From contig CAMOSN010000004.1 in assembly GCA_946624935.1 (NCBI GenBank), positions 1 to 58,605 on the forward strand: a stretch of DNA of 58,605 nucleotides. The letters run 5' to 3'. Shown piece by piece: positions 15,984-24,661 of the stretch. The DNA comes from an uncultured Lachnospiraceae bacterium. Lineage in GTDB: Bacteria; Bacillota; Clostridia; Lachnospirales; Lachnospiraceae. A program made the position numbers and the translations under genes. The notes beneath the pieces are model-generated. The model searched no databases and was not told the origin of the DNA. It worked only from the letters and a program-made list of their open reading frames with translations. Each line of letters opens with the position of its first letter. Within the stretch, counting starts at the first letter, position 1.

Positions 15984-17354
15984 ATGAACTTCGAAAACAT
16001 TCCCTACAAAATCTACCTGGATGAGAACGAGATTCCAAACACCTGGTACAACGTCCGTGCGGACATGAAAAACAAGCCTGCACCTCTGCTCAATCCGGGG
16101 ACCTTAAAGCCGCTGACCTTCGAGGAAATGCAGCCGATTTTCTGCGATGAGCTGATCCGTCAGGAGCTGGACAACGACACTGCCCAAATTCCCATCCCCG
16201 AGGAAGTGCAGAACTTCTACCGAATGTATCGTCCCTCCCCCCTGGTGCACGCCGTCTTCCTGGAAAAAGCACTGGATACTCCGGCACACATTTTCTATAA
16301 ATTTGAAGGGAATAACACCTCCGGCAGCCACAAGCTCAATTCCGCGATCGCCCAGGCTTATTATGCCAAAGCCCAGGGCCTGAAGGGTGTAACCACGGAA
16401 ACCGGTGCCGGTCAGTGGGGCACGGCGCTTTCGATGGCCTGTTCCTATTTCGGACTGGACTGTAAAGTATATATGGTCAAGGTTTCCTATGAGCAGAAGC
16501 CCTTCCGCCGCGAAGTAATGCGTACCTACGGTGCCAATGTCACCCCCTCGCCGTCGATGGATACTGCGATCGGCCGCAAGATCAATGAAGAATTCCCCGG
16601 AACGACCGGCTCCTTAGGCTGTGCGATCTCTGAGGCTGTGGAAGCGGCTGTGTCCACACCGGGCTACCGCTACGAGCTGGGCAGCGTGCTCAATCAGGTA
16701 CTGCTGCATCAGTCGATCATCGGTATGGAAACCAAAACCGCCTGTGACAAATACGGCATCAAGCCGGATATCATCATCGGCTGTGCCGGCGGCGGGTCCA
16801 ATCTTGGCGGCCTGATTTCCCCGTTCATGGGAGAAAAGCTGCGCGGCGAGGCAGATTACCGTATCATCGCGGTAGAACCGGCCTCCTGCCCGAGCTTCAC
16901 CCGCGGTAAATTTGTCTATGACTTTGCCGATACCGGAAAAGTATGCCCGATGGCAAAGATGTACACGCTCGGCCACGGCTTCATCCCGTCGGCAAACCAC
17001 GCCGGAGGTCTGCGCTATCACGGCATGAGCCCCGTTCTCTCCCAGCTTTATGCGGACGGATACATGGAAGCCATTTCCGTAGAGCAGACCGCTGTATTTG
17101 AGGCTGCAACACAGTTTGCCCGTGTGGAAGGCATTCTTCCCGCACCGGAATCAAGCCATGCCATCCGGGCTGCCATCAACGAAGCCCTGAAGTGTAAAGA
17201 AACCGGAGAGGAAAAGACGATCATCTTCGGCCTCACCGGCACCGGTTACTTCGATCTGAAGGCATACGAAGCCTATAACAATGGGACCATGGTGGACTAC
17301 ATTCCCACCGATGAGGACCTCGCAAAGGGTTTTGCAGGGATCCCGAATATCTGA
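15984..17354 (+). CDS. trpB2: Tryptophan synthase beta-like PLP enzyme (TrpB2 type)
   Basis: The 456-residue enzyme is of the longer TrpB2 class and joins indole with serine to make tryptophan. PLP-binding Lys117 is in NNTSGSHKLNSAIAQ; the phosphate loop is CAGGGSNLGG and the substrate region is ETGAGQWGTALS. The N-terminal extension before residue 60 is typical of TrpB2. The ATG has AAGGAGAG five bases upstream. No trpA or other trp genes adjoin it, so it likely salvages indole, such as gut indole, rather than channelling from TrpA. Control by the Trp T-box supports the tryptophan assignment. Confidence 0.93.
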   Translation: MNFENIPYKIYLDENEIPNTWYNVRADMKNKPAPLLNPGTLKPLTFEEMQPIFCDELIRQELDNDTAQIPIPEEVQNFYRMYRPSPLVHAVFLEKALDTPAHIFYKFEGNNTSGSHKLNSAIAQAYYAKAQGLKGVTTETGAGQWGTALSMACSYFGLDCKVYMVKVSYEQKPFRREVMRTYGANVTPSPSMDTAIGRKINEEFPGTTGSLGCAISEAVEAAVSTPGYRYELGSVLNQVLLHQSIIGMETKTACDKYGIKPDIIIGCAGGGSNLGGLISPFMGEKLRGEADYRIIAVEPASCPSFTRGKFVYDFADTGKVCPMAKMYTLGHGFIPSANHAGGLRYHGMSPVLSQLYADGYMEAISVEQTAVFEAATQFARVEGILPAPESSHAIRAAINEALKCKETGEEKTIIFGLTGTGYFDLKAYEAYNNGTMVDYIPTDEDLAKGFAGIPNI

Positions 17355-17384
17355 GAAACAGGGGGGCCGGATTTTCCTCCGTCA

Positions 17385-17430
17385 AAAAGTCCGCGGCTGC
17401 TTGCTTTTCGCAAGCTGCCGCGGACTTTTC
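17385..17430. terminator. Bidirectional terminator
   Basis: AAAAGTCCGCGGC (17385-17397) pairs with GCCGCGGACTTTT (17417-17429), with an inner GCTTGC/GCAAGC stem. It serves the convergent trpB2 and ferredoxin genes. Confidence 0.85.
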
Positions 17431-17507
17431 GTACACCGTATTCACAGACTGATGATAAAATCGGTCCAGCTGCAGTCATTTTATCGCGTCTTCTGACTTC
17501 GCTTATG

Positions 17508-17906
17508 TTATACGCTCTTTATGACCTCAAGGATATCCATCGGACAGGCATCGGCGCATTTGCCGCACACAATACATTTGAACGCGGTGGATGCACCCTC
17601 GGGCTTGCGCATGACGCCGAACGGACAGGCCTCCACACACTCTCCGCATCCATTGCAGAGCTTTTTATTGACCATATAAATGCCCATCTTGTTCTGAATG
17701 ATCGCATTGTTGGGACATGCCTCAGCACATTCACCGCACTGTACACAGATCATGGGCCTTGTCATATCCTTTTCCTTCCTCTTCGGAATGATCTTCAAAG
17801 CCGCCATGTCCGGGTCGGCGGTCTTAAAATAGGTTTCCGAACACTCCAGCACACAGGCCATACAGTTCATGCACTCTATTTCTCTTTTGACTTTCAGTTT
17901 TTTCAT
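17508..17906 (-). CDS. Polyferredoxin with four 4Fe-4S motifs
   Basis: The 132-residue protein has four cysteine clusters: CMNCMACVLEC (12-22), CVQCGECAEACP, CNGCGECVEACP and CIVCGKCADACP. This is the layout of HycB/CooF-type electron-transfer subunits. There is no signal peptide, so it works in the cytosol. No oxidoreductase partner gene is next to it; it stands alone behind its own promoter, so its partner must be encoded elsewhere. Confidence 0.88.
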   Translation of the reverse strand: MKKLKVKREIECMNCMACVLECSETYFKTADPDMAALKIIPKRKEKDMTRPMICVQCGECAEACPNNAIIQNKMGIYMVNKKLCNGCGECVEACPFGVMRKPEGASTAFKCIVCGKCADACPMDILEVIKSV

Positions 17907-17979
17907 CCTACGTTCCTCCGCATATGATCAGTGCCGATACGCCCCTTTGCATGGATGTTCGGCATGTTATCTCACGAAT

Positions 17980-18009
17980 ATTGTAGCATACTCTCCCTTA
18001 TGCGTACAA
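17980..18009 (-). promoter_or_regulatory. Promoter of the polyferredoxin gene
   Basis: Minus-strand TTGTAC (18009-18004), 18-base spacer and TGC-TACAAT (17985-17980). Confidence 0.55.
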
Positions 18010-18053
18010 CCCGGGCTGCTGATCCCGGCTCTCGTTTTCTCTGCCGCTTTTGC

Positions 18054-19760
18054 TCAGTCCAGATATTCATGCAGCATAACCAGATAAGCACTGGCTGTCC
18101 AGGTATACACATTCGGGCCGATCCCCTCGCCGGTAAGTGCATCATAGTTCTCCGCCAGATCCTTCTCCTGCACCAGCTGGATGTATTTGCGTGCTTCTTC
18201 TTTGGCCAGCTCATTCTCTCCGCACGCCTTCAGTCCCTCCAGAAGCATGTAGGTAGCCGGTCCCCAGATCGGGCCGCGGAATTTCACGTTGGAAGAATAC
18301 AGGGCGCTTGCAGGACTTTCGGTTGCAATGCCATATTTTGTGCGGAACTTATCACTCTTCAGGGTATCGATACATGCTTTTTTGATCGGTTCCGGAAGTT
18401 TATCGCCCAGCAGCAGCACCTGATAAGGCAGAAGGCTGTCACACTCAACGATCTCCCCGGTGTTGCTGTGAATATTCACAGGCAGATTGTCACGGATGCA
18501 GCGCTCCAGGAAGTGAGCGAGCAGCTTATCGGACTGCTTTTTCCAGAATGTAACATCCTCTTCAATGGAAAGCATTTCCGAGAGCTTCGCCATCATGTCC
18601 ATCTGCAGGATCAGATACACCTGCAGCTCCGGCGCTGCAATGGGCGGAAACAGCGAGAAGGATGTCGCATTATCCCATCCGCTGTCCTTTGCATGGTCAT
18701 ATACAAACAGACCCTCGTGCCGGAAATCACGGTACCGCATCCACCATATGGTCGCACGCTTCATCAGCAGATAGGCGCCGATCAGCTGATCGGAATCGAG
18801 CTTCATGTTTTCCATCATCTTGGACAGTACAAAGCCCTGCACCGGCGGTTTTACATGGTTCCACTTCACATAGGAATCGTTAAAGCTGTCCGGAAGGCGT
18901 CCGGTTGTATCGATCAGATCGAACATCTGCAGGAAGTGCTCCCACGCATGCTTCGGATTCTTGTAGGAAAGTGCGATGGCATTCAGATTCAGGTTCCAGC
19001 CGGTCTTGTCGGCAAGCCAGTTCTTCGACACCAGCATGATATCTCTCTCCAGGAAGCCGTTTGCCCCGACGATGCTGCTCCATTCAATATAGGCTGCCAG
19101 GTATACGCGTTCCTGATGGGCCAGCGGATAGGACGGTACCGTACGCAGAAATTCCAGGAAATCCTCCTGCGTCTTCTGACGGCTCAGACCGAAATCAAAC
19201 TTGCGAATCTTGCCGTTCCATTCCCGCTCCACTTCCTGAATCGCGAACATGAAGCCGTCCAGGCTGCTCACCGTAAGGCGTGAGTATTCAGCTTCCATCT
19301 CATTCCAGTTCTGTTCCAGAGAGATTTTGTCCTTCTGCGCCCAGATCAGATAGCGGCAGTTGTTCTTATAGCAGTTCGCCATGTACAGGGTGTACGCGCG
19401 ATGCTTGATGTCATAAATATAATCGTTCTTATTGTACTCGGTCATAAAGTCGATCTTCATGCCGGTACCCTCGTTTCCGCGGAACAGAAGCGTCTTTTCA
19501 TCGTCGAAGCAGATTTCGATTTTCCGGTCTCCGCTGGTGATCACCAGAGCCGCAAGCTCCAAATTGGTGCTGTAGGCTTCCTCTTTTCCGTCAAACAGCG
19601 GTGTCAGCTTCGCAACGATGGAGCGCTCTGCAGAACCATGCACGGTACGCAGATACAGACCTTCCTTCACATCCGCTGTCTCATATTCTTTTTTCAGGCG
19701 AGAGATCGCCATATAGGAATTTCTTCTACTGAATGGAATCCTGTTCAGATCAATAATCAT
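18054..19760 (-). CDS. (alpha/alpha)6-barrel glycoside hydrolase, GH63/mannosylglycerate-hydrolase-like
   Basis: The 568-residue cytosolic protein has a beta-rich N-terminal third and a helical C-terminal barrel of the GH63/trehalase type. Marks are NWLADKTGWNLNLNAIALS, KPPVQGFVLSKMM, KDSGWDNATSF (a likely catalytic Asp), GPIWGPATYMLLEGL and LAENYDALTGEG. The ATG at 19760 has AAAGGAAAC upstream; an upstream in-frame ATG lacks similarity. It is divergent from a LysR gene and near a sugar transporter. A cre-like site and a dyad lie upstream, suggesting catabolite control. Substrate is probably an alpha-linked gluco- or manno-oligosaccharide; not resolved by sequence. Confidence 0.8.
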   Translation of the reverse strand: MIIDLNRIPFSRRNSYMAISRLKKEYETADVKEGLYLRTVHGSAERSIVAKLTPLFDGKEEAYSTNLELAALVITSGDRKIEICFDDEKTLLFRGNEGTGMKIDFMTEYNKNDYIYDIKHRAYTLYMANCYKNNCRYLIWAQKDKISLEQNWNEMEAEYSRLTVSSLDGFMFAIQEVEREWNGKIRKFDFGLSRQKTQEDFLEFLRTVPSYPLAHQERVYLAAYIEWSSIVGANGFLERDIMLVSKNWLADKTGWNLNLNAIALSYKNPKHAWEHFLQMFDLIDTTGRLPDSFNDSYVKWNHVKPPVQGFVLSKMMENMKLDSDQLIGAYLLMKRATIWWMRYRDFRHEGLFVYDHAKDSGWDNATSFSLFPPIAAPELQVYLILQMDMMAKLSEMLSIEEDVTFWKKQSDKLLAHFLERCIRDNLPVNIHSNTGEIVECDSLLPYQVLLLGDKLPEPIKKACIDTLKSDKFRTKYGIATESPASALYSSNVKFRGPIWGPATYMLLEGLKACGENELAKEEARKYIQLVQEKDLAENYDALTGEGIGPNVYTWTASAYLVMLHEYLD

Positions 19761-19853
19761 GTGCTGTTTCCTTTCTTCCGCCTTCCCGGCTGCGGATACA
19801 TTGCTCATCATCCGGTTCCCCTGATCGTCGTTTCCGGGAACCGGCACTGCTTC

Positions 19854-19883
19854 TGTATATACTTTAATCGATGTTTATGTGAA
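19854..19883 (-). promoter_or_regulatory. Candidate promoter of the glycoside hydrolase gene
   Basis: Minus-strand TTCACA (19883-19878), 18-base spacer and TATACA (19859-19854). The -35 overlaps the dyad at 19871-19907. Confidence 0.45.
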
Positions 19884-19907
19884 AACGCAAATCGCTTTCG
19901 GAAACAT
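19871..19907. promoter_or_regulatory. Nested inverted repeat, candidate operator
   Basis: Outer arms ATGTTT (19871-19876) and AAACAT (19902-19907) enclose GAAAACG (19881-19887) and CGCTTTC (19893-19899). It lies between the divergent glycosidase and LysR genes and could bind the LysR protein or a LacI-type repressor. Confidence 0.5.
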
Positions 19908-19918
19908 GACTTGCAAAA

Positions 19919-19933
19919 TTGGAAACGCTGTCA
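19919..19933 (+). promoter_or_regulatory. CcpA catabolite-responsive element (cre)
   Basis: TTGGAAACGCTGTCA matches the cre consensus WTGNAANCGNWNNCW at every fixed position. It lies about 60-75 bases upstream of the candidate glycosidase -10. Confidence 0.6.
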
Positions 19934-20007
19934 AATAATCACAAAAGTATCCGTGCTGTGCCGTAAAATCCAGATATTCCGGCGCAGTGCGAATATTATC
20001 TGTGGAA

Positions 20008-20036
20008 TTGGATTTCTACTCCGGATATGCTAAAAT
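20008..20036 (+). promoter_or_regulatory. Promoter of the LysR regulator gene
   Basis: TTGGAT (20008-20013), 17-base spacer and TGC-TAAAAT (20031-20036). Confidence 0.6.
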
Positions 20037-20091
20037 TTCTTCAGGGCCTGCCAGGTCCGGCACCCCGGAATCGAAAAGATGAGGTTTGAAC

Positions 20092-21081
20092 ATGCAGACA
20101 GAATGGGTACGGGCATTCGTCCTTCTGAAAGAAAAGATGAATTTCACCGAGGCCGCGGAGGAAATGTTTGTTTCCCCTTCGAGCTTCTCCAAATATATCA
20201 AGGCGCTGGAGAGCGATCTGGGAATCACGCTTATCGACCGCTCCCGCCATCGGGTGTGCCTTACCCCCGAGGGAGAGGCCATCTACCCCCATGCGCTGAA
20301 GCTTGTGGAGGACTGGCGCAGCATGCGTCAGAGCGCACAGTATCTGGCCGGAGGTGAGCGCGGGGAGCTTCATATTTCTGTATCCGCAGCAGCCAATACC
20401 TCTGTGTATATCCGGCACATTCTTGCCTTTTTCGAAGAACATCCACAGCTGAAGCTTTCTCTGCACGAATATGACATCCGGGATGCCAGAAAGGCCTTTC
20501 AGGACGGGGAGCTGGATATGGTGATCGGATATACCGGCGTGTTTTCGGATCTGCTCGACTCCCCCGCGTCAAAAGAGCTTTCTCTGCTCGTACTGCGGCA
20601 GGAGGAACTGTTCTATGCCGGGATCCTCCCGGAGAATGGGCCTGGTTTCCCGGAAGAAGCTGCGCTCTCTGAAGAGTGTGCGCCGGCTTTCACTCAGCCG
20701 GCGCCCGGCGGCGAACCGGTCATGATCACGCTGTCCCAGGCCGTATCCGACCGTCTGATCCTGCATCAGAACACCTACACGGAGGTGCTGGGACTGCTGG
20801 ATTCATCGGGTGTGGATCTGCACTCTGCCCATCCCATCGTCACGACCGCCAGCATGGATGTGCTGAAAGCCTATCTTCTGTCCGGAACCGCCCGCTCCCT
20901 GCTCTCGGCTTCCGCCCTGAGGGCGTTAGGGCTCGAAAACCGGATCCGCATGATACCGATCCGTGAACATCCTACGCTGTGCCTGGGGCTTTTGTGCCGT
21001 ACCGGCATGCTCTCCGGCCCCGGAAGGAAGCTGTTTGACTATCTGCGTGAAATGTGCGGTGCGGGAACGCTCTACCGCTGA
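20092..21081 (+). CDS. LysR-family transcriptional regulator
   Basis: The 329-residue protein begins with a winged helix-turn-helix: MNFTEAAEEMFVSPSSFSKY (about 16-35) and KALESDLGITLIDRSRHRV. The rest is the periplasmic-binding-like effector domain, with GELHISVSAAANTSVY at its start and an unusual proline- and glycine-rich insertion near residues 185-210. The ATG at 20092 has GAGG seven bases upstream; a TTG two codons earlier is too close. Placement between a glycosidase and a sugar transporter suggests control of that locus. The effector is unknown. Confidence 0.9.
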   Translation: MQTEWVRAFVLLKEKMNFTEAAEEMFVSPSSFSKYIKALESDLGITLIDRSRHRVCLTPEGEAIYPHALKLVEDWRSMRQSAQYLAGGERGELHISVSAAANTSVYIRHILAFFEEHPQLKLSLHEYDIRDARKAFQDGELDMVIGYTGVFSDLLDSPASKELSLLVLRQEELFYAGILPENGPGFPEEAALSEECAPAFTQPAPGGEPVMITLSQAVSDRLILHQNTYTEVLGLLDSSGVDLHSAHPIVTTASMDVLKAYLLSGTARSLLSASALRALGLENRIRMIPIREHPTLCLGLLCRTGMLSGPGRKLFDYLREMCGAGTLYR

Positions 21082-21109
21082 CCTGTCAGGGCAGACCGGG
21101 AAGTCCGTC

Positions 21110-21138
21110 TTCCACTTATCCCGGGATTCTGATATAAT
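21110..21138 (+). promoter_or_regulatory. Promoter of the transporter-hydrolase operon
   Basis: TTCCAC (21110-21115), 17-base spacer and TATAAT (21133-21138). Confidence 0.55.
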
Positions 21139-21230
21139 GTAAATCGTTTAACTTGTCACAATGGTTCAGGCGGGTACCTGCTTTCCTTTTTTCTCGTTCT
21201 GAATACATTCTTTCACAGGAGGTATCCTCT

Positions 21231-22616
21231 ATGAAACTCACAGCAAGGCAAAAAGCTGCCTTCGGCATCGGCGCTGTCGGCAAGGACATGGTTTATGCGC
21301 TCTCCTCATCCTACGTCATGTACTATTATAAGGACATCATCGGCCTTTCCGCTTCCTTCGTCGGACTGATCCTGATGATCGCCCGGGTATTTGATGCAGT
21401 CAATGATCCCTTCATGGGCGTACTCGTCGCGAAGACAAAGACAAGGTGGGGCCGCTTCCGCCCCTGGCTGGTGTCCGGCACTGTGCTGAATGCGCTGGTC
21501 CTTTATGCCATGTTTAAGGCCCCGAACCTGAAAAGCGGCGCCATGATGGCATTTTTCAGCGTCATCTATATCCTGTGGGGTATGACCTATACCATGATGG
21601 ACATTCCCTACTGGTCCATGATCCCCGCCATCACCAGTACCCCTTCGGACACAGAAAATCTCTCTGTGATCGGCCGTACCTGCGCAGGCGTCGGTTCCGC
21701 ACTGATTGCCATGCTCACCATGCTGCTGGTAAGCTTCTTAGGCGGCGGCAACGAACGGATCGGCTTCGGCCGGGTCGCACTGATCGTTGCGGTCATCTTT
21801 ATCATTGCCGAGATCATCTGCGCCGTATCGGTGCGTGAACGGGATGATTCCTCCATGGAAACCGCTTCTGTCGGCCAGATGTTCCGTGCCCTGTTTGACA
21901 ATGACCAGGCACTTGCCGTGGTACTGACCATTGTACTGATCAACAGTGCCCTGTACATCACCTCCAACCTGGTGATCTACTTCTTCAAATATGACATGGG
22001 CGGCACAAACTGGACGGTAAACTACACCTTATTTTCCACCGTGGGCGGCGCCTGCCAGATCCTCGGCATGATGCTGGTGTATCCGCTGCTGCGCAGAAAG
22101 CTGACCAATACCAGGATCTTCGGATGCGCCATCGGCGCGGCAGCTGCCGGCTACGTGATCCTGCTGCTCATGTGCCTGGCCAACCATGCCGGCAACCTGT
22201 ATCTCATCCTGGTTCCCGGTGTGCTGATCTTCGCCGCCAACGGAATCCTCTCGGTGCTGACCACCGTATTTCTGTCCAATTCCGTGGATTACGGCGAGCT
22301 CAAATCCGGCCAGCGGAATGAAAGCGTGATTTTTTCCATGCAGACCTTCGTCGTAAAGGCTGCATCCGGAGTATCCGTCTTCATCGCCGGAGTCGGCCTG
22401 GACATGATCGGACTGGTCGGCAACTCCGAACAGACAGGACCTGTCGCCGAGCAGAGCACCGGCACGATCTTCGGCCTTCGCCTGCTGATGACCATCATGC
22501 CCATGGTGCTTCTGATCCTTGCCATCCTTTTCTTCTCCAGAAAGTTCCGGCTCACCGATGAGGTGGTGGCTGAAAACTCCAGGAAACTGGCGCAAAATCG
22601 AGGTATTCAACAATGA
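21231..22616 (+). CDS. GPH-family sugar:cation symporter (MelB-like MFS)
   Basis: The 461-residue carrier has twelve hydrophobic segments and typical glycoside-pentoside-hexuronide marks: FGIGAVGKDMVYALSSSYVM at the N-terminus, ARVFDAVNDPFMG and KTRWGRFRPWL (the loop 2-3 motif), and SVDYGELKSGQRNESVIFS. It imports a glycoside with Na+ or H+. AGGAGG precedes the ATG at 21231. It is translationally coupled to the downstream hydrolase (ATGA overlap). The nearby cytosolic glycosidase may act on the imported sugar. Confidence 0.92.
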   Translation: MKLTARQKAAFGIGAVGKDMVYALSSSYVMYYYKDIIGLSASFVGLILMIARVFDAVNDPFMGVLVAKTKTRWGRFRPWLVSGTVLNALVLYAMFKAPNLKSGAMMAFFSVIYILWGMTYTMMDIPYWSMIPAITSTPSDTENLSVIGRTCAGVGSALIAMLTMLLVSFLGGGNERIGFGRVALIVAVIFIIAEIICAVSVRERDDSSMETASVGQMFRALFDNDQALAVVLTIVLINSALYITSNLVIYFFKYDMGGTNWTVNYTLFSTVGGACQILGMMLVYPLLRRKLTNTRIFGCAIGAAAAGYVILLLMCLANHAGNLYLILVPGVLIFAANGILSVLTTVFLSNSVDYGELKSGQRNESVIFSMQTFVVKAASGVSVFIAGVGLDMIGLVGNSEQTGPVAEQSTGTIFGLRLLMTIMPMVLLILAILFFSRKFRLTDEVVAENSRKLAQNRGIQQ

Positions 22617-23584
22617 TACGAATCCATGAACAGAATTATCGCACAGATATGGACTCCACCGTTCTCCCCTTTCTGGAAGCACGGAAATCTGCCGGCACGT
22701 TTGAGCGCACGGCAGGAGTGCCCATTTATTATGAACATTTTACAGCGGATGATGCGAAGGGAACCCTCGTGCTTGTACATGGCTTTTCGGAGAGCCTGCC
22801 GAAGTTCTATGAGACAATTTATGTCTTTTTGAATCTTGGATGGCATGTATGGGCGATTCAACAGCGGGAGCACGGCCTTTCTTTCCGCAGCAGCCAGGAT
22901 CCGGCGCTGATCGATATCACCGATTATCGGGATCTGATCAGGGATCTGCATTTCTTTGTGAAAAAGATCGTATGTGCTTCCCCGGAAAACAAAAACAGCA
23001 CCCTTCGGCGGGTGCTGTACGGTCATTCCATGGGGGGCGGCATCAGTGCCTGTTATCTGGAATGTTATCCGGATGATTTTTGCAAAGCGATACTCAGTTC
23101 TCCCATGCTGGAGCTGAATTCGGGACAGATCCCGGCTCCGGTTGCTGAAATGTACGCAAAGCTCATGATTCGTCTTGGAAAAGGGCAGCAGTACATGCCC
23201 GGTGCAGCGCCGTTTCAGGACAGGCCGGACCTGGAAGGCAGCTGCACATCGTGTGAGGCGCGCTATGCTTACTGGTTCTCGATACAGCGGGAGCATCCGG
23301 AATACCAGATGTGTGTTCCCTCAATCCACTCCGCCCTTCAGTTCCTGAACATCACACGCTTTGCCGTTAATCCGCGGCATACCCGTGTCATCACTGCCAG
23401 TGTACTGCTCTTCCAGGCCGGAAAGGATACTATGGTAAAGCCCGGCGGACAGGACAAATTTGTGCGCCTGCTTGGAGATCATGCAAGACTGGTTCGCATC
23501 CCGGAAGCGAAACATGAAATCTACTTTGAAAACGATCAAATACTGGAGCGCTACTGGGGTGAGATCGAAAGCTTTCTGCAGTAA
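22613..23584 (+). CDS. Alpha/beta hydrolase, lysophospholipase (PldB) type
   Basis: The 323-residue protein has the serine-hydrolase catalytic set: LVHGFSES (oxyanion region), GHSMGGG nucleophile elbow (about 137-143), AGKDTMV with the aspartate, and EAKHEIY with the histidine. This pattern matches the YtpA/PldB lysophospholipase or monoacylglycerol lipase group. No signal peptide is present. Start ATG overlaps the transporter stop. It is the last gene of the pair, followed by a terminator. The link to sugar uptake is not obvious; deacylation of an acyl-glycoside is conceivable. Confidence 0.85.
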   Translation: MIRIHEQNYRTDMDSTVLPFLEARKSAGTFERTAGVPIYYEHFTADDAKGTLVLVHGFSESLPKFYETIYVFLNLGWHVWAIQQREHGLSFRSSQDPALIDITDYRDLIRDLHFFVKKIVCASPENKNSTLRRVLYGHSMGGGISACYLECYPDDFCKAILSSPMLELNSGQIPAPVAEMYAKLMIRLGKGQQYMPGAAPFQDRPDLEGSCTSCEARYAYWFSIQREHPEYQMCVPSIHSALQFLNITRFAVNPRHTRVITASVLLFQAGKDTMVKPGGQDKFVRLLGDHARLVRIPEAKHEIYFENDQILERYWGEIESFLQ

Positions 23585-23633
23585 TATGCGCGAACGTACG
23601 AAAGCTTCCTTCACACAGAATGTCTCATGAATG

Positions 23634-23675
23634 CCCGCCGGCTCGCTGACCTCATAGAGCCGGCGGGTTTCTGTC
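23634..23675. terminator. Terminator between convergent operons
   Basis: CCCGCCGGCTC (23634-23644) pairs perfectly with GAGCCGGCGGG (23657-23667), followed by TTTCTGT. Confidence 0.8.
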
Positions 23676-23709
23676 ATATGATTCCATATATTTTGTGCCC
23701 ATCTTATTG

Positions 23710-24561
23710 TTATGAACCGGAATGGCAGGCATCCTTCCACAGTTCCCAGAAAGCCACTGCGCTTGCAGCTGCCACATTCAGCGAATCCACACCATGCTCC
23801 ATCGGTATTCTCACTACATGGTCACAGGCGAGGATCGTTTCCTCTTTCAGTCCCTCTCCCTCGGAGCCCAGAAAAAGTGCGCTCCTTGTGCCGTTTTTCA
23901 GTGAGGCGTCACTGATCAGGGCGTCATCCTTGTGCAGCGCCATTGCCATGGTGATAAATCCGGCGCTCTTCAGCATTGGAAGTACGTCCTTTTCTTCATG
24001 GCACACGATCCATGGCACCTGAAACACCGTTCCCATACTCACGCGAATGGCTCTGCGTGAAAGCGGATCGGCGCAGCCGCCGGTCAGCAGCACCGCATCG
24101 GCTCCGAGCGCTGCCGCATTCCGGAAGATCGCCCCGACATTTGTCGGATTGACAATATTCTCCAGTACGGCAATATGCCTGGCGGCGGAGCACAGCTTTT
24201 TCATCTCCTCCGATGCGGGCTCCGGCCGTCTTCGCATGGCACACAGTACCCCTCTGGTCATCCCGTATCCCGTGATCCGTCTGAGTACCTCTTCTTCTGC
24301 CACATAGAGCGGGATATCCTCCGGGCGCCCGGCACACTGTTCCAGAACCGCAGCCGCTTCTCCATGCAGCTGATCCGGCTGCACCAGAAAGGAGTACGGC
24401 ACATATCCGGCGCTCAGCGCCCGCCCGATCACCTTTGGGCTCTCCGCGAGAAACAGGCCCGGTGCCGGTTCAAAATAATGGTACAGCTGATTCTCCTTCA
24501 GCCTGACATATGGGTCGAGCATCGCTCCGTCCAGATCCTGAACATCTATCCGTTTCAGCAT
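23710..24561 (-). CDS. TrmH/SpoU-family RNA 2-prime-O-methyltransferase
   Basis: The 283-residue enzyme methylates a ribose in tRNA or rRNA using SAM bound in a trefoil knot. The three SPOUT motifs are NPTNVGAIFRNAAALG, LFLGSEGEGL and IPMEHGVDSLNVAAASAVAF. The N-terminal 110 residues form an added substrate-binding domain. The ATG at 24561 has AAGGAGG upstream. It is the last gene of the unit carrying nucleoside phosphorylase, barnase, barstar, Cof and TrmO. Target nucleotide is unknown. Confidence 0.9.
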   Translation of the reverse strand: MLKRIDVQDLDGAMLDPYVRLKENQLYHYFEPAPGLFLAESPKVIGRALSAGYVPYSFLVQPDQLHGEAAAVLEQCAGRPEDIPLYVAEEEVLRRITGYGMTRGVLCAMRRRPEPASEEMKKLCSAARHIAVLENIVNPTNVGAIFRNAAALGADAVLLTGGCADPLSRRAIRVSMGTVFQVPWIVCHEEKDVLPMLKSAGFITMAMALHKDDALISDASLKNGTRSALFLGSEGEGLKEETILACDHVVRIPMEHGVDSLNVAAASAVAFWELWKDACHSGS

Positions 24562-24661
24562 GTACGTTTCTTCCTCCTTAGCGTCCCCAATGCAGTACAT
24601 CTTCCGGGATTCAAGAACGCCTGTCATTACTCTCCCTGCCAAAGCAATCCCGCCCGTCCCT

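Noticed and set aside
18000-19283. Plus-strand 450-codon open frame opposite the glycosidase
   Set aside because: It is the antisense shadow of the GH63-like gene, with atypical composition and no ribosome site.
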